The position numbers were made by a program, and so were the translations under genes. This document shows positions 59,501 to 64,000 of a stretch of DNA of 64,000 nt, piece by piece. This stretch comes from Nectonema munidae (lineage: Eukaryota > Nematomorpha > Nectonematoida > Nectonematidae), in NCBI GenBank assembly GCA_030549495.1, contig JAUIRK010001047.1:620001-684000 (forward strand). The letters are read 5' to 3'. Each line of letters begins with the position of its first letter. Position 1 is the first letter of the stretch. Below the pieces are notes generated by a model that was not told where the DNA came from, searched no databases, and worked only from the letters and a program-made list of their open reading frames with translations.

Positions 59501-59732
59501 CTTTTTTTTTCTAAATTTTTACTCTGTCTCATCAATTTTGACACATCTAGATTTTTCTTTGTATATTGAATACATAAGACATACAAAGAAATAGTAGTAT
59601 AACTTAAGTTATTACTACTAATGACTTCTCTGCAAGTATTTATTTTTCTTTGTTTAAAGCGAATCCCTTTTTCGTGTTTAGATTGAACCATTGATAACAT
59701 GGCTGAAGAACGCTGATGTTGAATCGGATTAA
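16245..59732 (+). CDS. EIF2B5: Translation initiation factor eIF2B subunit epsilon, 14 coding exons
   Basis: This is the catalytic subunit of eIF2B, the cytosolic exchange factor that reloads eIF2 with GTP for start-codon selection; it is a control point of the integrated stress response. Reassembled coding sequence: 16245-16352, 18748-18872, 20434-20613, 26730-26934, 35387-35545, 35710-35798, 36553-36690, 37939-38039, 41841-41986, 47873-47973, 50088-50218, 54884-55095, 57793-58038, 59682-59732. These total 1992 bases (663 residues), and reading phase is kept across every joint. Residues 1-330 are the nucleotidyltransferase-like domain, with the FTDNFDYQ box at about 238-245. Residues about 335-440 are hexapeptide repeats of the left-handed beta helix. 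About 450-490 is an acidic Ser-rich linker and about 495-663 the W2 (HEAT-like) catalytic domain. The start has A at -3 and G at +4. The first half is divergent, and the usual LLVYGD motif reads LLINGL here. Introns run from 164 bp to 8.5 kb. Confidence 0.93.
16353..18747. other. eIF2B5 intron 1, nothing recognised
   Basis: It is 2.4 kb of AT-rich sequence without recognised coding or repeat family. A locally GC-richer stretch at about 17690-18060 (GGGCCCCGAGAAAAACG, GGGCCCACGTG) may be a worn DNA-transposon fragment, but I could not pair its ends. Confidence 0.4.
18748..18872 (+). CDS. EIF2B5: eIF2B5 exon 2 (residues 37-78)
   Basis: The acceptor TTTTTTCTAG is followed by ALFPFLNVPLIEFTLNSVLA, matching the family block LLPLANVALIDYTLEFL. 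The donor is GTAATT, leaving AA of a split codon. Confidence 0.92.
18873..20433. other. eIF2B5 intron 2, nothing recognised
   Basis: Open frames at 19048-19236 and 19461-19796 are simple-composition or repeat-like. Neither resembles a known family to me. A poly-G run lies at about 19735-19748. Confidence 0.4.
20434..20613 (+). CDS. EIF2B5: eIF2B5 exon 3 (residues 78-138)
   Basis: The acceptor TTGCTTCTTTAG opens a frame containing GDTIRDFENKSLLKSDFLLI, matching [20 protein letters not shown] of the family. The next residues read NGLFVSDFNF where most members have YGDVISNINI. The donor is GTATTT, and phase 2 is kept. Confidence 0.92.
21010..23160 (+). pseudogene. piggyBac transposase copy 2, broken (intron 3)
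   Basis: The transposase starts at ATG 21127 with a Ser-rich head, then LIAPDRTEYFWTPRRL and IRDNIMHSLGPKKGTACLRK. The core at 21534-22151 carries EYVTIDGQLVKFRGRCSFKI (first catalytic Asp) and VVPDRFLTSHEL (second). The block YKGGVDTANKMLREYT and SRRWPMVLFAYYLDI follow at about 22378-22510. The C-terminal cysteine-rich zinc domain (CDICHRFICKNHTSFVCPRC) lies at about 22758-22829 in another frame. At least three frame changes interrupt it. The first break (about 21433-21509) could instead be a 77-nt intron, since GTGTGT...TTACAG joins in frame. The right end AGATGGCG at 23160 with TTAA (23161-23164) matches copy 1; the left end was not found. Confidence 0.88.
23165..24576. other. Intron 3 sequence between transposons
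   Basis: Apart from a minus-strand hAT tail at 23600-23830 nothing was recognised. Confidence 0.4.
23600..23830 (-). pseudogene. hAT transposase C-terminal fragment
   Basis: The minus strand reads ADVAKMALKVLNRFATTYDC then EQGFSMLLAIEIKSRRRLEM, the classic hAT dimerisation block (AKxAL..L..F.TTYxCExxFS.L..IK.K.R..L). Only this tail remains. Confidence 0.8.
24577..26179 (+). mobile_element. hAT transposon, internally deleted (intron 3)
   Basis: The ends CAGTGGTTCTTAAC at 24577 and GTTGAGAACCACT ending at 26179 are hAT-type inverted repeats. The flanks CTATATTG and CTCTATTG agree at 7 of 8 bases but are displaced two bases from the right end. Inside, + strand fragments at 25265-25537 and 25515-25712 read LKEFWCALLQAYPLLAKKAY then STYLCESAFSVPATIKT, the transposase C-terminus. 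The N-terminal zinc finger and the DDE first half are missing. The tail continues to about 25760 past a stop. Confidence 0.8.
26180..26729. other. End of intron 3, nothing recognised
   Basis: No repeat family or coding block was recognised between the hAT right end and exon 4. Confidence 0.4.
26730..26934 (+). CDS. EIF2B5: eIF2B5 exon 4 (residues 138-206)
   Basis: It encodes KNSRMKEKTAVTLIFKEF and ends NKNFRIPL, aligning with RRKLEKNVSVMTMIFKE to RRFAFPL of the family. The acceptor CTTATTAAG is short on pyrimidines but is the only one here that suits both phase and alignment. A TGA shortly upstream in frame rules out earlier acceptors. The donor is GTATTC. Confidence 0.82.
26935..27606. other. 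Start of intron 4, nothing recognised
   Basis: An open frame at 27094-27468 on the + strand is AT-rich. It has no recognised family resemblance and no splice context that would join it to eIF2B5. Confidence 0.4.
27607..29560 (-). pseudogene. hAT transposase of ZBED5/GTF2IRD2-like type, broken (intron 4)
   Basis: On the minus strand from 29560 down, there are remains of the region after the BED finger (KHPDLSSKKEEYFKREMNLN, EASYAVAEIVAKK). The core at 28749-29144 has FALKVDESTDISGKAQLLVF, CVGICTDGAPAMTERVKGF and THCFIHRETLVA, the DESTD, TDGAPAM and HCxxHR motifs of the group. C-terminal pieces at 28307-28507 and 27998-28216 include EEELASIFSDRTLKLKHFEL. The terminus CAGTGTTTTTCAACC lies at 27607. 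The coding parts are in at least four frames. A G-rich then C-rich tract (about 29459-29513) interrupts the N-terminal part. Confidence 0.88.
29964..30175. mobile_element. hAT-type MITE (module B copy)
   Basis: It has CAGTGACGTAGCTAGGC at the left and GGTTATACCTCTG at the right, with flanks CTTCTCTC and CTTCTATC (7 of 8). It is orthologous in position to 12356-12549. A poly-C run of about 23 bases lies at about 30127-30148. Confidence 0.72.
30630..30990. mobile_element. GGTC-type MITE with 42-bp minisatellite (module B copy)
   Basis: The ends are GGTCCTCGGACATTTCGCCC and, on the other strand, GGTCGATAGACATTTCGCCC. The flanks GTTAGTTT and GTTAGATT match at 7 of 8. The inner array repeats the 42-bp CATAAGACA...CCCATGG unit about four times. 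Its position is equivalent to 13098-13462. Confidence 0.74.
31224..31375 (-). mobile_element. tRNA-derived SINE, copy 4
   Basis: It sits in module B at the place equivalent to 13700-13845 in module A and has the same A-box region, B-box region and tail. Confidence 0.72.
32015..32872. mobile_element. GGTC-type MITE, inverted, with enlarged array (module B only)
   Basis: It begins GGTCGACAGACATTTTGCCC, then carries in reverse order the non-repetitive part seen at 13290-13400 (TGTTTCATCCATCTTTGTTT). About 400 bases of degenerate array follow (GGGGCGAATTGTCTTATGAA and variants) up to 32872. The far end is missing or merged into module sequence. Module A has no trace of it, so it arrived after the modules split. 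Confidence 0.65.
32931..35386. other. Rest of intron 4, nothing recognised
   Basis: It is 2.5 kb of AT-rich sequence. A short (AAT)n run lies at about 35165-35183 and a (TG)n run at about 33070. The open frame at 34135-34341 has no family resemblance. Confidence 0.4.
35387..35545 (+). CDS. EIF2B5: eIF2B5 exon 5 (residues 207-259), NF box
   Basis: It is phase 0 at both ends. It encodes YADVCVCSKNVSEIFTDNFD then YQSINDFVKEVLQG, matching [22 protein letters not shown]. The Asn-Phe pair (about residues 241-242) is the conserved NF motif reported as essential in yeast Gcd6. The acceptor is ATCTAG and the donor GTATCT. Confidence 0.95.
35710..35798 (+). CDS. EIF2B5: eIF2B5 exon 6 (residues 260-289)
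   Basis: It encodes LSNFQINAWLLNRTEYFMPI then PSFDAFDSA, equivalent to the family block around [20 protein letters not shown]. It follows the shortest intron in the gene (164 bp). The donor is GTAAAA, leaving AG of a serine codon. Confidence 0.88.
36553..36690 (+). CDS. EIF2B5: eIF2B5 exon 7 (residues 289-335)
   Basis: It encodes QEILRRWSALLSPDASLVGS and later SKANNIYLPIDD, matching VIRRWVYPLTPEANF and RHNIYKGPEV of the family. It ends GAT AA at a GTAATT donor (phase 2), which joins exactly to exon 8. Confidence 0.92.
37055..37720. mobile_element. hAT-like terminal sequence in intron 7
   Basis: CAGTGGTTCTCATAGTGGAC at 37055 followed by GTGCCCGAAAGGGCGC is typical of the left end of ZBED-type hAT elements. 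No matching right end or transposase was recognised, so the right boundary is only the next feature. TGCCCCTTAAATCTCACTTC near 37680 may be its other subterminal part. Confidence 0.4.
37723..37817 (+). other. Exon-like block between eIF2B5 exons 7 and 8, phase mismatch
   Basis: A 95-bp open block runs from a possible acceptor (TAGCTATAG) to a near-perfect donor (GTAAGT at 37818). In one frame it reads KEAYAENLYSKKYPLRAAFP then HTDLPFIKSGL, and from that frame it would splice correctly into exon 8. Exon 7 leaves in phase 2, whereas this block would need phase 0 entry, so the simple three-exon joint breaks the frame. Direct splicing of exon 7 to exon 8 is in frame and keeps the family's length. 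The block may be a decoy, a remnant, or an exon used with a different donor. Confidence 0.35.
37939..38039 (+). CDS. EIF2B5: eIF2B5 exon 8 (residues 335-369), first hexapeptide repeats
   Basis: It encodes SAILEKNVLIGHQNRVGAFT then NIRNSVIGRNCSIG, matching SILEENVLLGSGTVIGSNC and NSVIGPGCHIG. The regular I/V/L-G spacing is that of left-handed beta-helix hexapeptides. The acceptor is TTTTTAG and the donor GTAAGA, phase 1. Confidence 0.95.
38062..38482 (+). repeat. Left arm of a 420-bp inverted repeat (intron 8)
   Basis: The complement of 48033-48450 matches this segment almost base for base, differing at roughly a dozen places including one short indel. It contains GGAGTC-type repeats (TAGAGTCGAAGTCGTGGTCA, GCCGGAGTTAGAGTCTAAAT) shared with a wider dispersed family. 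The arms lie in introns 8 and 10, enclosing exons 9 and 10. Confidence 0.92.
39400..40145 (+). pseudogene. Mariner/Tc1-like transposase remnant (intron 8)
   Basis: In order on the + strand there are an N-terminal helix-turn-helix segment (HMDAKSRVTISRIISNFQKH, about 39490-39550), SASPTREREVIDNV, then LRQILRDACIPKYSIHSILK (about 39660-39720). The C-terminal block is SPYLSPFDFLLRAF and LKDKVYTRKPETIPEMR (about 39940-40035). SPxLxPxDF...LKDKVY is typical of DDE transposases of the Tc1/mariner group. Several frame changes and stops interrupt it, and the middle is mostly lost. Terminal repeats were not found. Confidence 0.78.
40562..41215. mobile_element. hAT-type MITE, ~650 bp (intron 8)
   Basis: The left end CACGGGTGGGCAAACTTTTT, followed by GTGAAAGGGCC, mirrors the right end (complement CAGTGTAGGTGGACAAACAA, then GCAGCCC). 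GTAGGT occurs at both outer flanks and may be part of the target duplication. There is no coding sequence. GGGTGGGCAAACTTTTT starts are common among hAT elements. Confidence 0.6.
41841..41986 (+). CDS. EIF2B5: eIF2B5 exon 9 (residues 369-417), hexapeptide repeats
   Basis: It encodes SNVNIENSYIWDCVVIEDDV then AIKNSFIFDAVFISSKCEIN, matching DNVVLDQTYLWQGVRV of the family. The acceptor is TTTTGTTTAG and the donor GTAACG, leaving in phase 0. It lies between the arms of a 420-bp inverted repeat. Confidence 0.94.
42230..42490. repeat. GGAGTC-type dispersed repeat (intron 9)
   Basis: GGGGTTGCGGAGTCACAGTT and GGAGTCGGATCCGGAGTCAG, with complementary GACTCC-like ends near 42470, resemble 51650-51900, 58235-58490 and 58700-58797 and parts of the inverted repeat at 38062/48033. 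It looks like a MITE family with GGAGTC-rich termini. Confidence 0.55.
42619..42746. mobile_element. TTAA-flanked 128-bp MITE, copy 1 (intron 9)
   Basis: It begins CCCTTGTGACCAGTGTATCA and ends TTTTTCTGATCACGAAATGG, flanked by TTAG and TTAA. The right half read backwards aligns with 51091 and 48779 (GACCAGAATAATCAG against GATCAGAAAAATCAG). It is the most diverged copy of the family. Confidence 0.6.
43480..45681 (-). pseudogene. LINE ORF2: endonuclease and deleted reverse transcriptase
   Basis: The apurinic-type endonuclease is at 44977-45681, with LNIMSLNIESLKSKFSELEF, IVCLQETWLSE (catalytic Glu) and SGTLLDNFLIS. After a frameshift the linker continues at 44738-44983. At 44183-44392 the start of the RT is seen (YLRKSKCEDFYGLSFSDIKL), then VIPIIKKG. 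At about 44095 it jumps straight to LGLVINDRLKWDDHLTYLCN, so the catalytic palm with the YADD box is deleted, by several hundred residues compared with the family. The thumb (LYKSLFLPNICYSIVNWG) and C-terminal tail (VPFFKLSNSQQAIEY, about 43600-43660) remain. It cannot encode an active enzyme. Confidence 0.85.
45739..46682 (-). pseudogene. LINE ORF1 with PHD-like finger and zinc knuckles
   Basis: ATG at 46682 starts MTKSNNSNDEDWSCSLCLKE, then CYDCKKWFCLQC and, after one frameshift near 46500, RWVCKICLTSD. The Cys/His spacing is that of a PHD finger. The middle (about 45960-46400) is Lys-rich and resembles the RNA-binding part of these proteins. The C-terminus has CSFGHTTSNC, CRYCSESHNDNIC and CHNC, zinc knuckles typical of LINE ORF1. 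ORF1 proteins coat the element's RNA. With one frameshift this copy is nearly readable. Confidence 0.82.
46741..47872. other. End of intron 9, nothing recognised
   Basis: It is AT-rich with one C-rich tract at about 47338-47362. The frame at 46897-47163 is low-complexity. Nothing coding was recognised before exon 10. Confidence 0.4.
47873..47973 (+). CDS. EIF2B5: eIF2B5 exon 10 (residues 418-451), end of beta helix
   Basis: The acceptor CTTTCCTAAAAG opens MKLSQSQTVIAHGSVVGANC, equivalent to SQVVVGPNITLPEGSVIS. The 3' end is uncertain. The GTTTTT donor at 47974 gives the phase needed by exon 11, while a nearby GTATTT at 47967 does not. The last seven bases therefore rest on phase alone. Confidence 0.75.
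48033..48450 (-). repeat. Right arm of the 420-bp inverted repeat (intron 10)
   Basis: It is the complementary partner of 38062-38482. It starts only 60 bases after the end of exon 10. The high identity means a recent origin compared with most other repeats here. Confidence 0.92.
48779..48866. mobile_element. TTAA-flanked MITE, half copy (intron 10)
   Basis: CCCGTTAACGACCAGAATAA through ACGCAGACGATTC, with TTAA on both sides (48775-48778 and 48867-48870). It is the same family as 48871-48999, in opposite orientation and lacking the second half. Confidence 0.68.
48871..48999. mobile_element. TTAA-flanked 129-bp MITE, copy 2 (intron 10)
   Basis: It runs CCCGTTAACGCCCAATGTCG to TATTCTGGTCGTTAACGGG, with TTAA (48867-48870) and TTAC (49000-49003) outside. 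The ends are inverted repeats with CCC next to TTAA, the piggyBac signature. The inner GTCGATTATAGTCGAC is a near-palindrome. Confidence 0.75.
49338..49812. mobile_element. pogo/Tigger-type MITE, 475 bp (intron 10)
   Basis: The left end CAGTCAGACCTCGATTATCG and right end TCGGATAAACGAGGTCTGAC plus TG form inverted repeats. A TA precedes the left end. CAGT...GACCTCGATTATCCG is the recognised terminus of pogo/Tigger elements of the Tc1/mariner superfamily. There is no transposase inside. Confidence 0.8.
50088..50218 (+). CDS. EIF2B5: eIF2B5 exon 11 (residues 451-495), acidic linker
   Basis: It encodes DANLSSASSTSSNSSDIEEE then DQDPSEMIEHDSN. A Ser-rich, acidic segment between the beta helix and the W2 domain is a standard feature of the subunit. 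The acceptor ACCTAAG is weak in pyrimidines; the donor is GTAAAT. Only this frame is open through the block. Confidence 0.83.
51091..51194. mobile_element. TTAA-flanked MITE, copy 3, inside a LINE
   Basis: CCCGTTAACGACCAGAATAA to GTCGACTCTGGCCGTATTA, with intact TTAA on both sides (51087-51090 and 51195-51198). It is about 25 bases shorter than the full 129-bp form. It interrupts the RT relic, so it is younger than that LINE. Confidence 0.75.
51650..51900. repeat. GGAGTC-type dispersed repeat, inside a LINE
   Basis: CAGGGCTGGGGAGTCAGAGT to CGCTTCTACTCCCTAACACTG, with inverted-repeat-like ends. It resembles 42230-42490 and 58235-58490. It lies within the minus-strand LINE relic and so inserted after it. 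Confidence 0.6.
52271..54883. other. Rest of intron 11, nothing recognised
   Basis: It is 2.6 kb of AT-rich sequence. A short GC-richer block at about 53205-53265 (GGCCGGCCTTATTTAGAAGG) could be the end of a DNA transposon, but no partner was found. Confidence 0.35.
54884..55095 (+). CDS. EIF2B5: eIF2B5 exon 12 (residues 495-565), start of W2 domain
   Basis: After TTTTTTTTGCAG it encodes FYGEVVESLCRCVEEDACTE and then LEINASKHAYNISIEEVVSL. This is an almost perfect match to the LEINSLKYAYNISLKEV block of the family. The donor is GTATTG, phase 0. The frame stays open past the donor, but that extension has no family resemblance. Confidence 0.96.
55856..55963. repeat. Short imperfect palindrome (intron 12)
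   Basis: GTAAACAAGTTGAA near the left is mirrored by TTCAACTTGTTTAC near the right, with further partial complementarity inward (TTATTGATGA against TTCATCATGATATTCAATAA). It may be a tiny MITE. TTAA or TA target sites could not be confirmed. Confidence 0.45.
56100..57015 (+). pseudogene. hAT transposase fragments (intron 12)
   Basis: The C-terminal part (56780-57010) reads CGQAFSSMITIKNKYTSPLT then DLNSNTLSVAEANFK, matching the hAT dimerisation block of ZBED/GTF2IRD2-like elements (CEQAFS.M..IK.KYRSRLTD.NL). An upstream piece (about 56190-56290) reads KIKRGSYYCLAHYL, resembling the segment after the BED finger. The catalytic middle is absent. Confidence 0.68.
57793..58038 (+). CDS. EIF2B5: eIF2B5 exon 13 (residues 566-647), W2 domain core
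   Basis: After TTCATTCTTTCAG it encodes RVEKFKDLLRHYIKSEKTQI and later LLLFYEEDVLSEDSILSWYE, matching LMAFYQLEILAEETILSWF. The DILSW-type tryptophan and the acidic residues before it belong to the conserved aromatic/acidic boxes that contact eIF2. The donor is GTATAT, phase 0. Confidence 0.96.
58235..58490. repeat. GGAGTC-type dispersed repeat (intron 13)
   Basis: CAGGGCGGCGGAGTCAGGGG, then ACGACTCCGACTCCGATTCG. Related sequence resumes at 58700-58797 (TTCGATTCCGCCTCTGACTT to CCCAGCCCTGGG), on the far side of the TTAA MITE at 58514-58642. That MITE therefore probably inserted into this element. Confidence 0.6.
58514..58642. mobile_element. TTAA-flanked 129-bp MITE, copy 4 (intron 13)
   Basis: CCCATTAGCGGCCACAGTCG to TTATTCTCGTCGTTAACGGG, flanked by TTAT and TTAG. 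It contains the perfect palindrome GTCGACTATAGTCGAC. Its length is identical to 48871-48999. Confidence 0.75.
59682..59732 (+). CDS. EIF2B5: eIF2B5 exon 14 (residues 648-663 and stop)
   Basis: After TTCGTGTTTAG it encodes IEPLITWLKNADVESD and TAA. The family ends QRFIQWLKEAEEESSEDD, so the last tryptophan helix and acidic tail are complete. The exon is only 51 bp and would be missed by homology searches with default settings. Confidence 0.93.
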   Translation: MEPLITWLKNADVESD

Positions 59733-59750
59733 AGCATTTTTCTTACTTCC

Positions 59751-59756
59751 AATAAA
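59751..59756 (+). terminator. EIF2B5: eIF2B5 polyadenylation signal
   Basis: AATAAA starts 19 bases after the stop codon and is followed by T-rich and GT-rich sequence (AATATGTGTTTT, about 59790). This implies a very short 3' UTR. Confidence 0.6.
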
Positions 59757-61225
59757 CTACTCTACTTTTTCATTATTTTTAATATGTGTTTTATAAAAAT
59801 ATATCAAAAATATACACATGGTATAATGAATTTCTAAGAATCTTTGAATTTATTAGTTATTTACGAAATAATTCTAAAAGTCAAAGAGTATGTGACAATG
59901 TTTATATTTTGTGAACAAAATCGTTGAATAGTCAATATACTAGAACAAATTATGTTTTAATTAATGACATTATAATTTCTTATACCTTTGTTTAAATTAA
60001 TAAAATCAAGAGCATTTTTAGTAAGAGTTTATTAGTGTTTAAAAAAATAAACGCGAGACTTCAATTGGAGTAAAATTGTAAAGTAATCTATAAAATTTAA
60101 TATAAAATGTTTGAAATTTGAAATCTTTAATTAAAACTGACAGTGCCATGAAATAGGGAATTATTATCAAGAAATCTATTTACTTTCACGTAATTTTGTT
60201 ACTTGGTATGCTTAACAAAAATCACAGATTTAATACACGTGACTCAACAAACAAAGAGTGAATGCGCGGAAATTGAAGGCAATGCATATTTATTTCATTG
60301 AGTTCAAATTTTGCGAAACGTATAACATTTGGATTGGAAATGTTGGAAATAATTTTGAAAATGTTAATAAAAACAAACATTTAAGGAAAAACCTACTTAT
60401 GTGTTCAGATGGATACCTTATTTTTACATATATATATTTCTTTAATTTAGATTAAATCTACTACTAAATTAATAAATCCTTTTGGGTTATTGTTCTAGTA
60501 GAGGAGCGCAGACGAACTCAATAGAGATTAATCAAAATGGTGTGTTTTTCACGAACTAAAATTGCTTAAAATCATCTATAGAGCTATTATTAAAAAATTG
60601 AATGAGAGCTTTTAGCAAACATCAACATACTGTATTAATTACCTATGTATAGATGCACAAAAATAAAATCATGATCAAATAGAAAAAATGCAATTTTTCA
60701 AATGGTACGAAAATGTCACAGATGTAAAATGCATCGTTGAGTGCAAAGTTATAGTCAATATTTCGGTGTTATAGAAAGTTTGATATATACAAAAATGGAT
60801 ATACAAGATGCTCTGTGTTTTATTATTAAGGATATAAGTGAATATAATTATAAATTATATCTACAATTTAATTATTGTTGGTTTAAAATTTTTTACCTGT
60901 TTTCTAACTTAGGTATTTCAAAATTTTTTTTTGCTTTAAGACTTAAATCATCAAAACAATCGATATCATGGAAATTTTGTAAATCTAACTCAAATGATTA
61001 TATTCAATAATATCAATATTAATTTTGTATTAAAATGTCAAAAAAGAAAATGCATATAATGAAGATCTACAAAAAGAATCTAAGATTATAATCTTTAAAT
61101 TTTAATGATGGTACTAAATTGTTCTATACACACTGAAATTTCATCGAGCGAGGAGCAATATTTTTTAGTAATTACTACCCCAAAAACATAAAATACCGTT
61201 TTGTTACAGTAAGTTTAGATCAGTC
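59757..61225. other. Intergenic sequence right of eIF2B5, nothing recognised
   Basis: AT-rich; the open frames at 60258-60455 and 60741-61010 have low complexity and no family resemblance. Confidence 0.4.
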
Positions 61226-62850
61226 TAGTGCGGTGATTCCAAACCTTTTTTAGGCGACCCCAATTATATTTCTTAAAATATAACCGCGACCCCACTAATT
61301 TAGTTACATATATTTTATTAAAACTATATATGATTATCTGGTTGTAAAAGTAACGGCTGACAATTGTAATGAACATATCTCTAAGAGGTAATTTACGGTT
61401 GTGAAAGACAAAATTAACATCATTAAATTTTATATTCACAGCATTATGAATTTTAAAATTTGACATTAATTAAAACAACCACTTCTAGAATAATATTCTG
61501 TCACCTTCTTTAAAAACAAGTCAAATGTGTATATTTTTTCTATGAAAAGGTAAATTAATTTTAATTGGAACCTTGGGCCACCCTCAAATGATGTTTCGTT
61601 TGCAGCCAGAGCTTCAACCTTAGTTTTGATGGCGATTAGAGCTGCAAATCGTGATTCACACAAATAGGTTGTAACGAAAGGCAATAACACATTCAGAGCC
61701 TCAAATCCACTAGTTTCTTTTTTCCACAGCAGTACAGAACACACTTAGAGTTTGTAGATAAAAATTAAAATGAAGAATTTCCTCAAGCTGGATCTCTATA
61801 AGCTCATCTTGAAGATTTTGGATAGATGATTCTTCTTAACTATCGCCTTGGATATCGAAGGTCTTTTCAAAGATTTGTATTTCTCATGCAGCTCTCCACT
61901 TGAAATGTACCTGTCAAACTCCTCACTCAAATTTTAAAACAATGACACTTTGTACGGCCAGAAGTGAGGCATCTTTTTCATTTTCCAGAAAAAGGTTCAA
62001 AAGTGAAAATGTCCCAGTTTTTGCTAGTTTAATTTTTTTTCCCCAGCTTTGCTTTGAAAAACTTGAACTTTTCCGACATAGAGATTATAGTCTCATCTTT
62101 TCTTTGCATGGACATATTCAGCAAATTCATCTCTGAAAATATGTTTATCAGATTTGCCAGTTTAAGCAATCACTTTGGTTCTGTAAGCCTTGATGTCAGT
62201 ACATGTTTCTTGTCGTTTAAGAAGATTTCAACATCTTCACGCATGTAAAGCACTATTTTAAGCCGCTTTCCTCGTGATAGCCTCCTGATAGAAGAGTAGT
62301 AAAGAAGATGTTAATAGTCGGATCCTATATCATGACATTTTTGACTAAACAGCCTTGAATTCAATACTGATGATTTAATAAAATTTACTATTTGATTAAC
62401 ATCTTTAACAGTGTTAAGCTCAGGTGATATTTATCAAGAAGTAAGGTTTTCTCGGTGAAGCAGGCAATGAGTCGCTATCACTCTGGGGTTGACTTGTTTT
62501 ATTCTAGCAGTGAAAACCTAATGTGCAATTAACATTTTAGTTGCTCCATTCGATCACACACTATGGCACTGATTTCATTTTCTATGATGAAACTATCAAC
62601 CAACTTGAAAAGATCTTTACTTGTTTTTGACTTGCGTGATTTATAGAAAAATATTTTATCCTTTGGTAGCACGCATATACCAAGACCTGATCATCGTCAC
62701 CGACATCAGTTGACTCATCCAACTCCAATCTAAATTTTCCACTCTCCTTGATGGCACCCACCCCTTTTGAAGTTTTACCGAGTCTTTTAAACTCACAAAG
62801 CTCATATCAACAGCTTAAATAGGGATTTAATAAGTTTCTAGAAAATTTTG
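61226..62850 (-). pseudogene. hAT transposase relic (ZBED-like), broken
   Basis: On the minus strand the core at about 62640-62750 reads FRLELDESTDVGDDDQVLVY (catalytic DESTD motif). ATHCLLHRENL follows at about 62445-62480, then IQNLQDELIEIQLEE near 61790. The dimerisation tail at 61466-61744 reads ALNVLLPFVTTYLCESRFAA and LIAIKTK. A hAT-like terminus (GTGCGGTGATTCCAAACC) is at about 61230. Stops and frame changes separate the parts. It belongs to the same group as 27607-29560 but is clearly a different lineage. Confidence 0.82.
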
Positions 62851-64000
62851 ACTCTACTTTCTTATCAAAGTGTTCATTTAGAATTTCTCTTTAGATATAT
62901 TTAAAATAAGGTATATAATCTAGTCTCAGAAATCTTCAATTTTACAGAAGCCGTAGATAGTTTGGATAAAATATATATTAAAAAAAAATATTTATGCTAG
63001 GCACTTAATGATAAATCACAAACAAATAATACTCAAGATGTTGATACTTACATTACTGAGTTGAAGAATATGGTAAAAGGTTGTAGAGTAAAAGCTGTAA
63101 GCGTTGAAGAACATCAACATATTATAAATTTTTACTCATTTGGACCGGATTAAAAGACCATTCGATAAGGACAAGGTTACTCTCTAAAAGAAGAAATGCT
63201 TTATTGTGATCTTAAGAGGAAAAAAAAGAAAGTTACACAAAGTAAATGAAGAAAAGATATATAAACTGTTTCTCAAGTCTCTCGAGGAATCAATTATCAT
63301 AAGAGATAATCATGGCGACACCAGACAATTTAGTTTTAAACGAAAGTAGCCTTGGTGGAAAGAAGAGAATGAATTAAGAGAGAACTTAAATGCAATTAAG
63401 AGAATCCAGTGGCGCTATGTGATAAACTAACTACTATCTTTTTTATTCATTGCAATCTTTATGTAATTTTAATACTATGCGTGTTTTATTAAATCTTTGT
63501 GTTATAAAATATAATACTTATATATATATAACTAACATCCACGGTGATATTTAAAATGATCATTGAAAGATATATTGGAAAACATTAAATTTCACAATGT
63601 TTGTTCTTTGCATATGATAATGACATTTCCCTACTTTTGATACCCTTTACTATTATAAATATAAAGAAATAGAAGAGAGTTTATGTGATGTTAAATGCTA
63701 TTTAAGACCAAGTAATCTTTTATTTACTTTGAAAAAACGAAAGCAATATATTTCTCTTCAATTTATGTCAGCATTTCTTGAATCATATTTTGAAACAATA
63801 AAATAATATTTTTAATATCAAAAAATATTTTGAGTATAGTTCTAAAAAACACACACTTTTCTTAAAAGCACACTAGACTTTATTAAAACAAGAACAAATG
63901 CATCGATATTCCTCTTTCGTAGTAGAATTTTTTATCTCTCAAAAACACCCTAACAACCATTGAGGCTCGAGGATAATTATATTTATGCAAATCAAACAAT
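62851..64000. other. AT-rich right edge, nothing recognised
   Basis: No coding block, repeat or RNA gene was recognised. A purine-rich stretch at 63050-63400 lacks open frames. Confidence 0.4.

Overview
The window looks like AT-rich animal DNA with spliceosomal introns and a heavy load of transposon remnants. An arthropod is likely, and a transposon-rich crustacean such as a parasitic copepod would fit, but the species is inference. I see no bacterial features, tRNA or rRNA genes, or CRISPR arrays. No transposon here looks able to move by itself.

One host gene runs through most of the window on the + strand: the epsilon subunit of translation initiation factor eIF2B (eIF2B5). I reassembled it from splice sites, reading phase and family alignment as 14 coding exons between 16245 and 59732. 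They make 1992 coding bases, or about 663 residues, close to the usual 650-720. The start ATG, the stop and a nearby AATAAA are all present. About 43.5 kb of genomic DNA encodes 2 kb of message, and most identifiable intron sequence is transposon debris. Two joints are less certain: a weak donor at the end of exon 10, and an extra exon-like block at 37723-37817 that does not fit the phase.

Left of the gene (1-16.2 kb) are a broken piggyBac element (432-7159) holding a 4.5 kb TTAA-flanked insert with two separate ~150-bp tandem arrays, a LINE tail (9.7-11.3 kb), tRNA-derived SINEs, and a ~3 kb compound repeat (module A, 12084-15143). Module B, a second copy, lies in intron 4 (29660-32930). Comparing A with B dates several insertions: a hAT-type MITE, a GGTC-type MITE and a SINE are shared, a 564-bp MITE is only in A, and an inverted GGTC-type copy with an enlarged minisatellite is only in B.

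Inside the gene, intron 3 holds a second piggyBac and a hAT relic, and intron 4 holds a ZBED-like hAT relic plus module B. Intron 8 holds a mariner/Tc1-like relic and a hAT-type MITE. Intron 9 holds a LINE with a PHD-like ORF1 and an internally deleted reverse transcriptase, and intron 11 a second LINE. Introns 9, 10, 11 and 13 share 128-129-bp TTAA-flanked MITEs. A near-identical 420-bp inverted repeat in introns 8 and 10 brackets exons 9 and 10. Right of the gene (59.7-64 kb) there is another hAT relic and otherwise nothing recognised.
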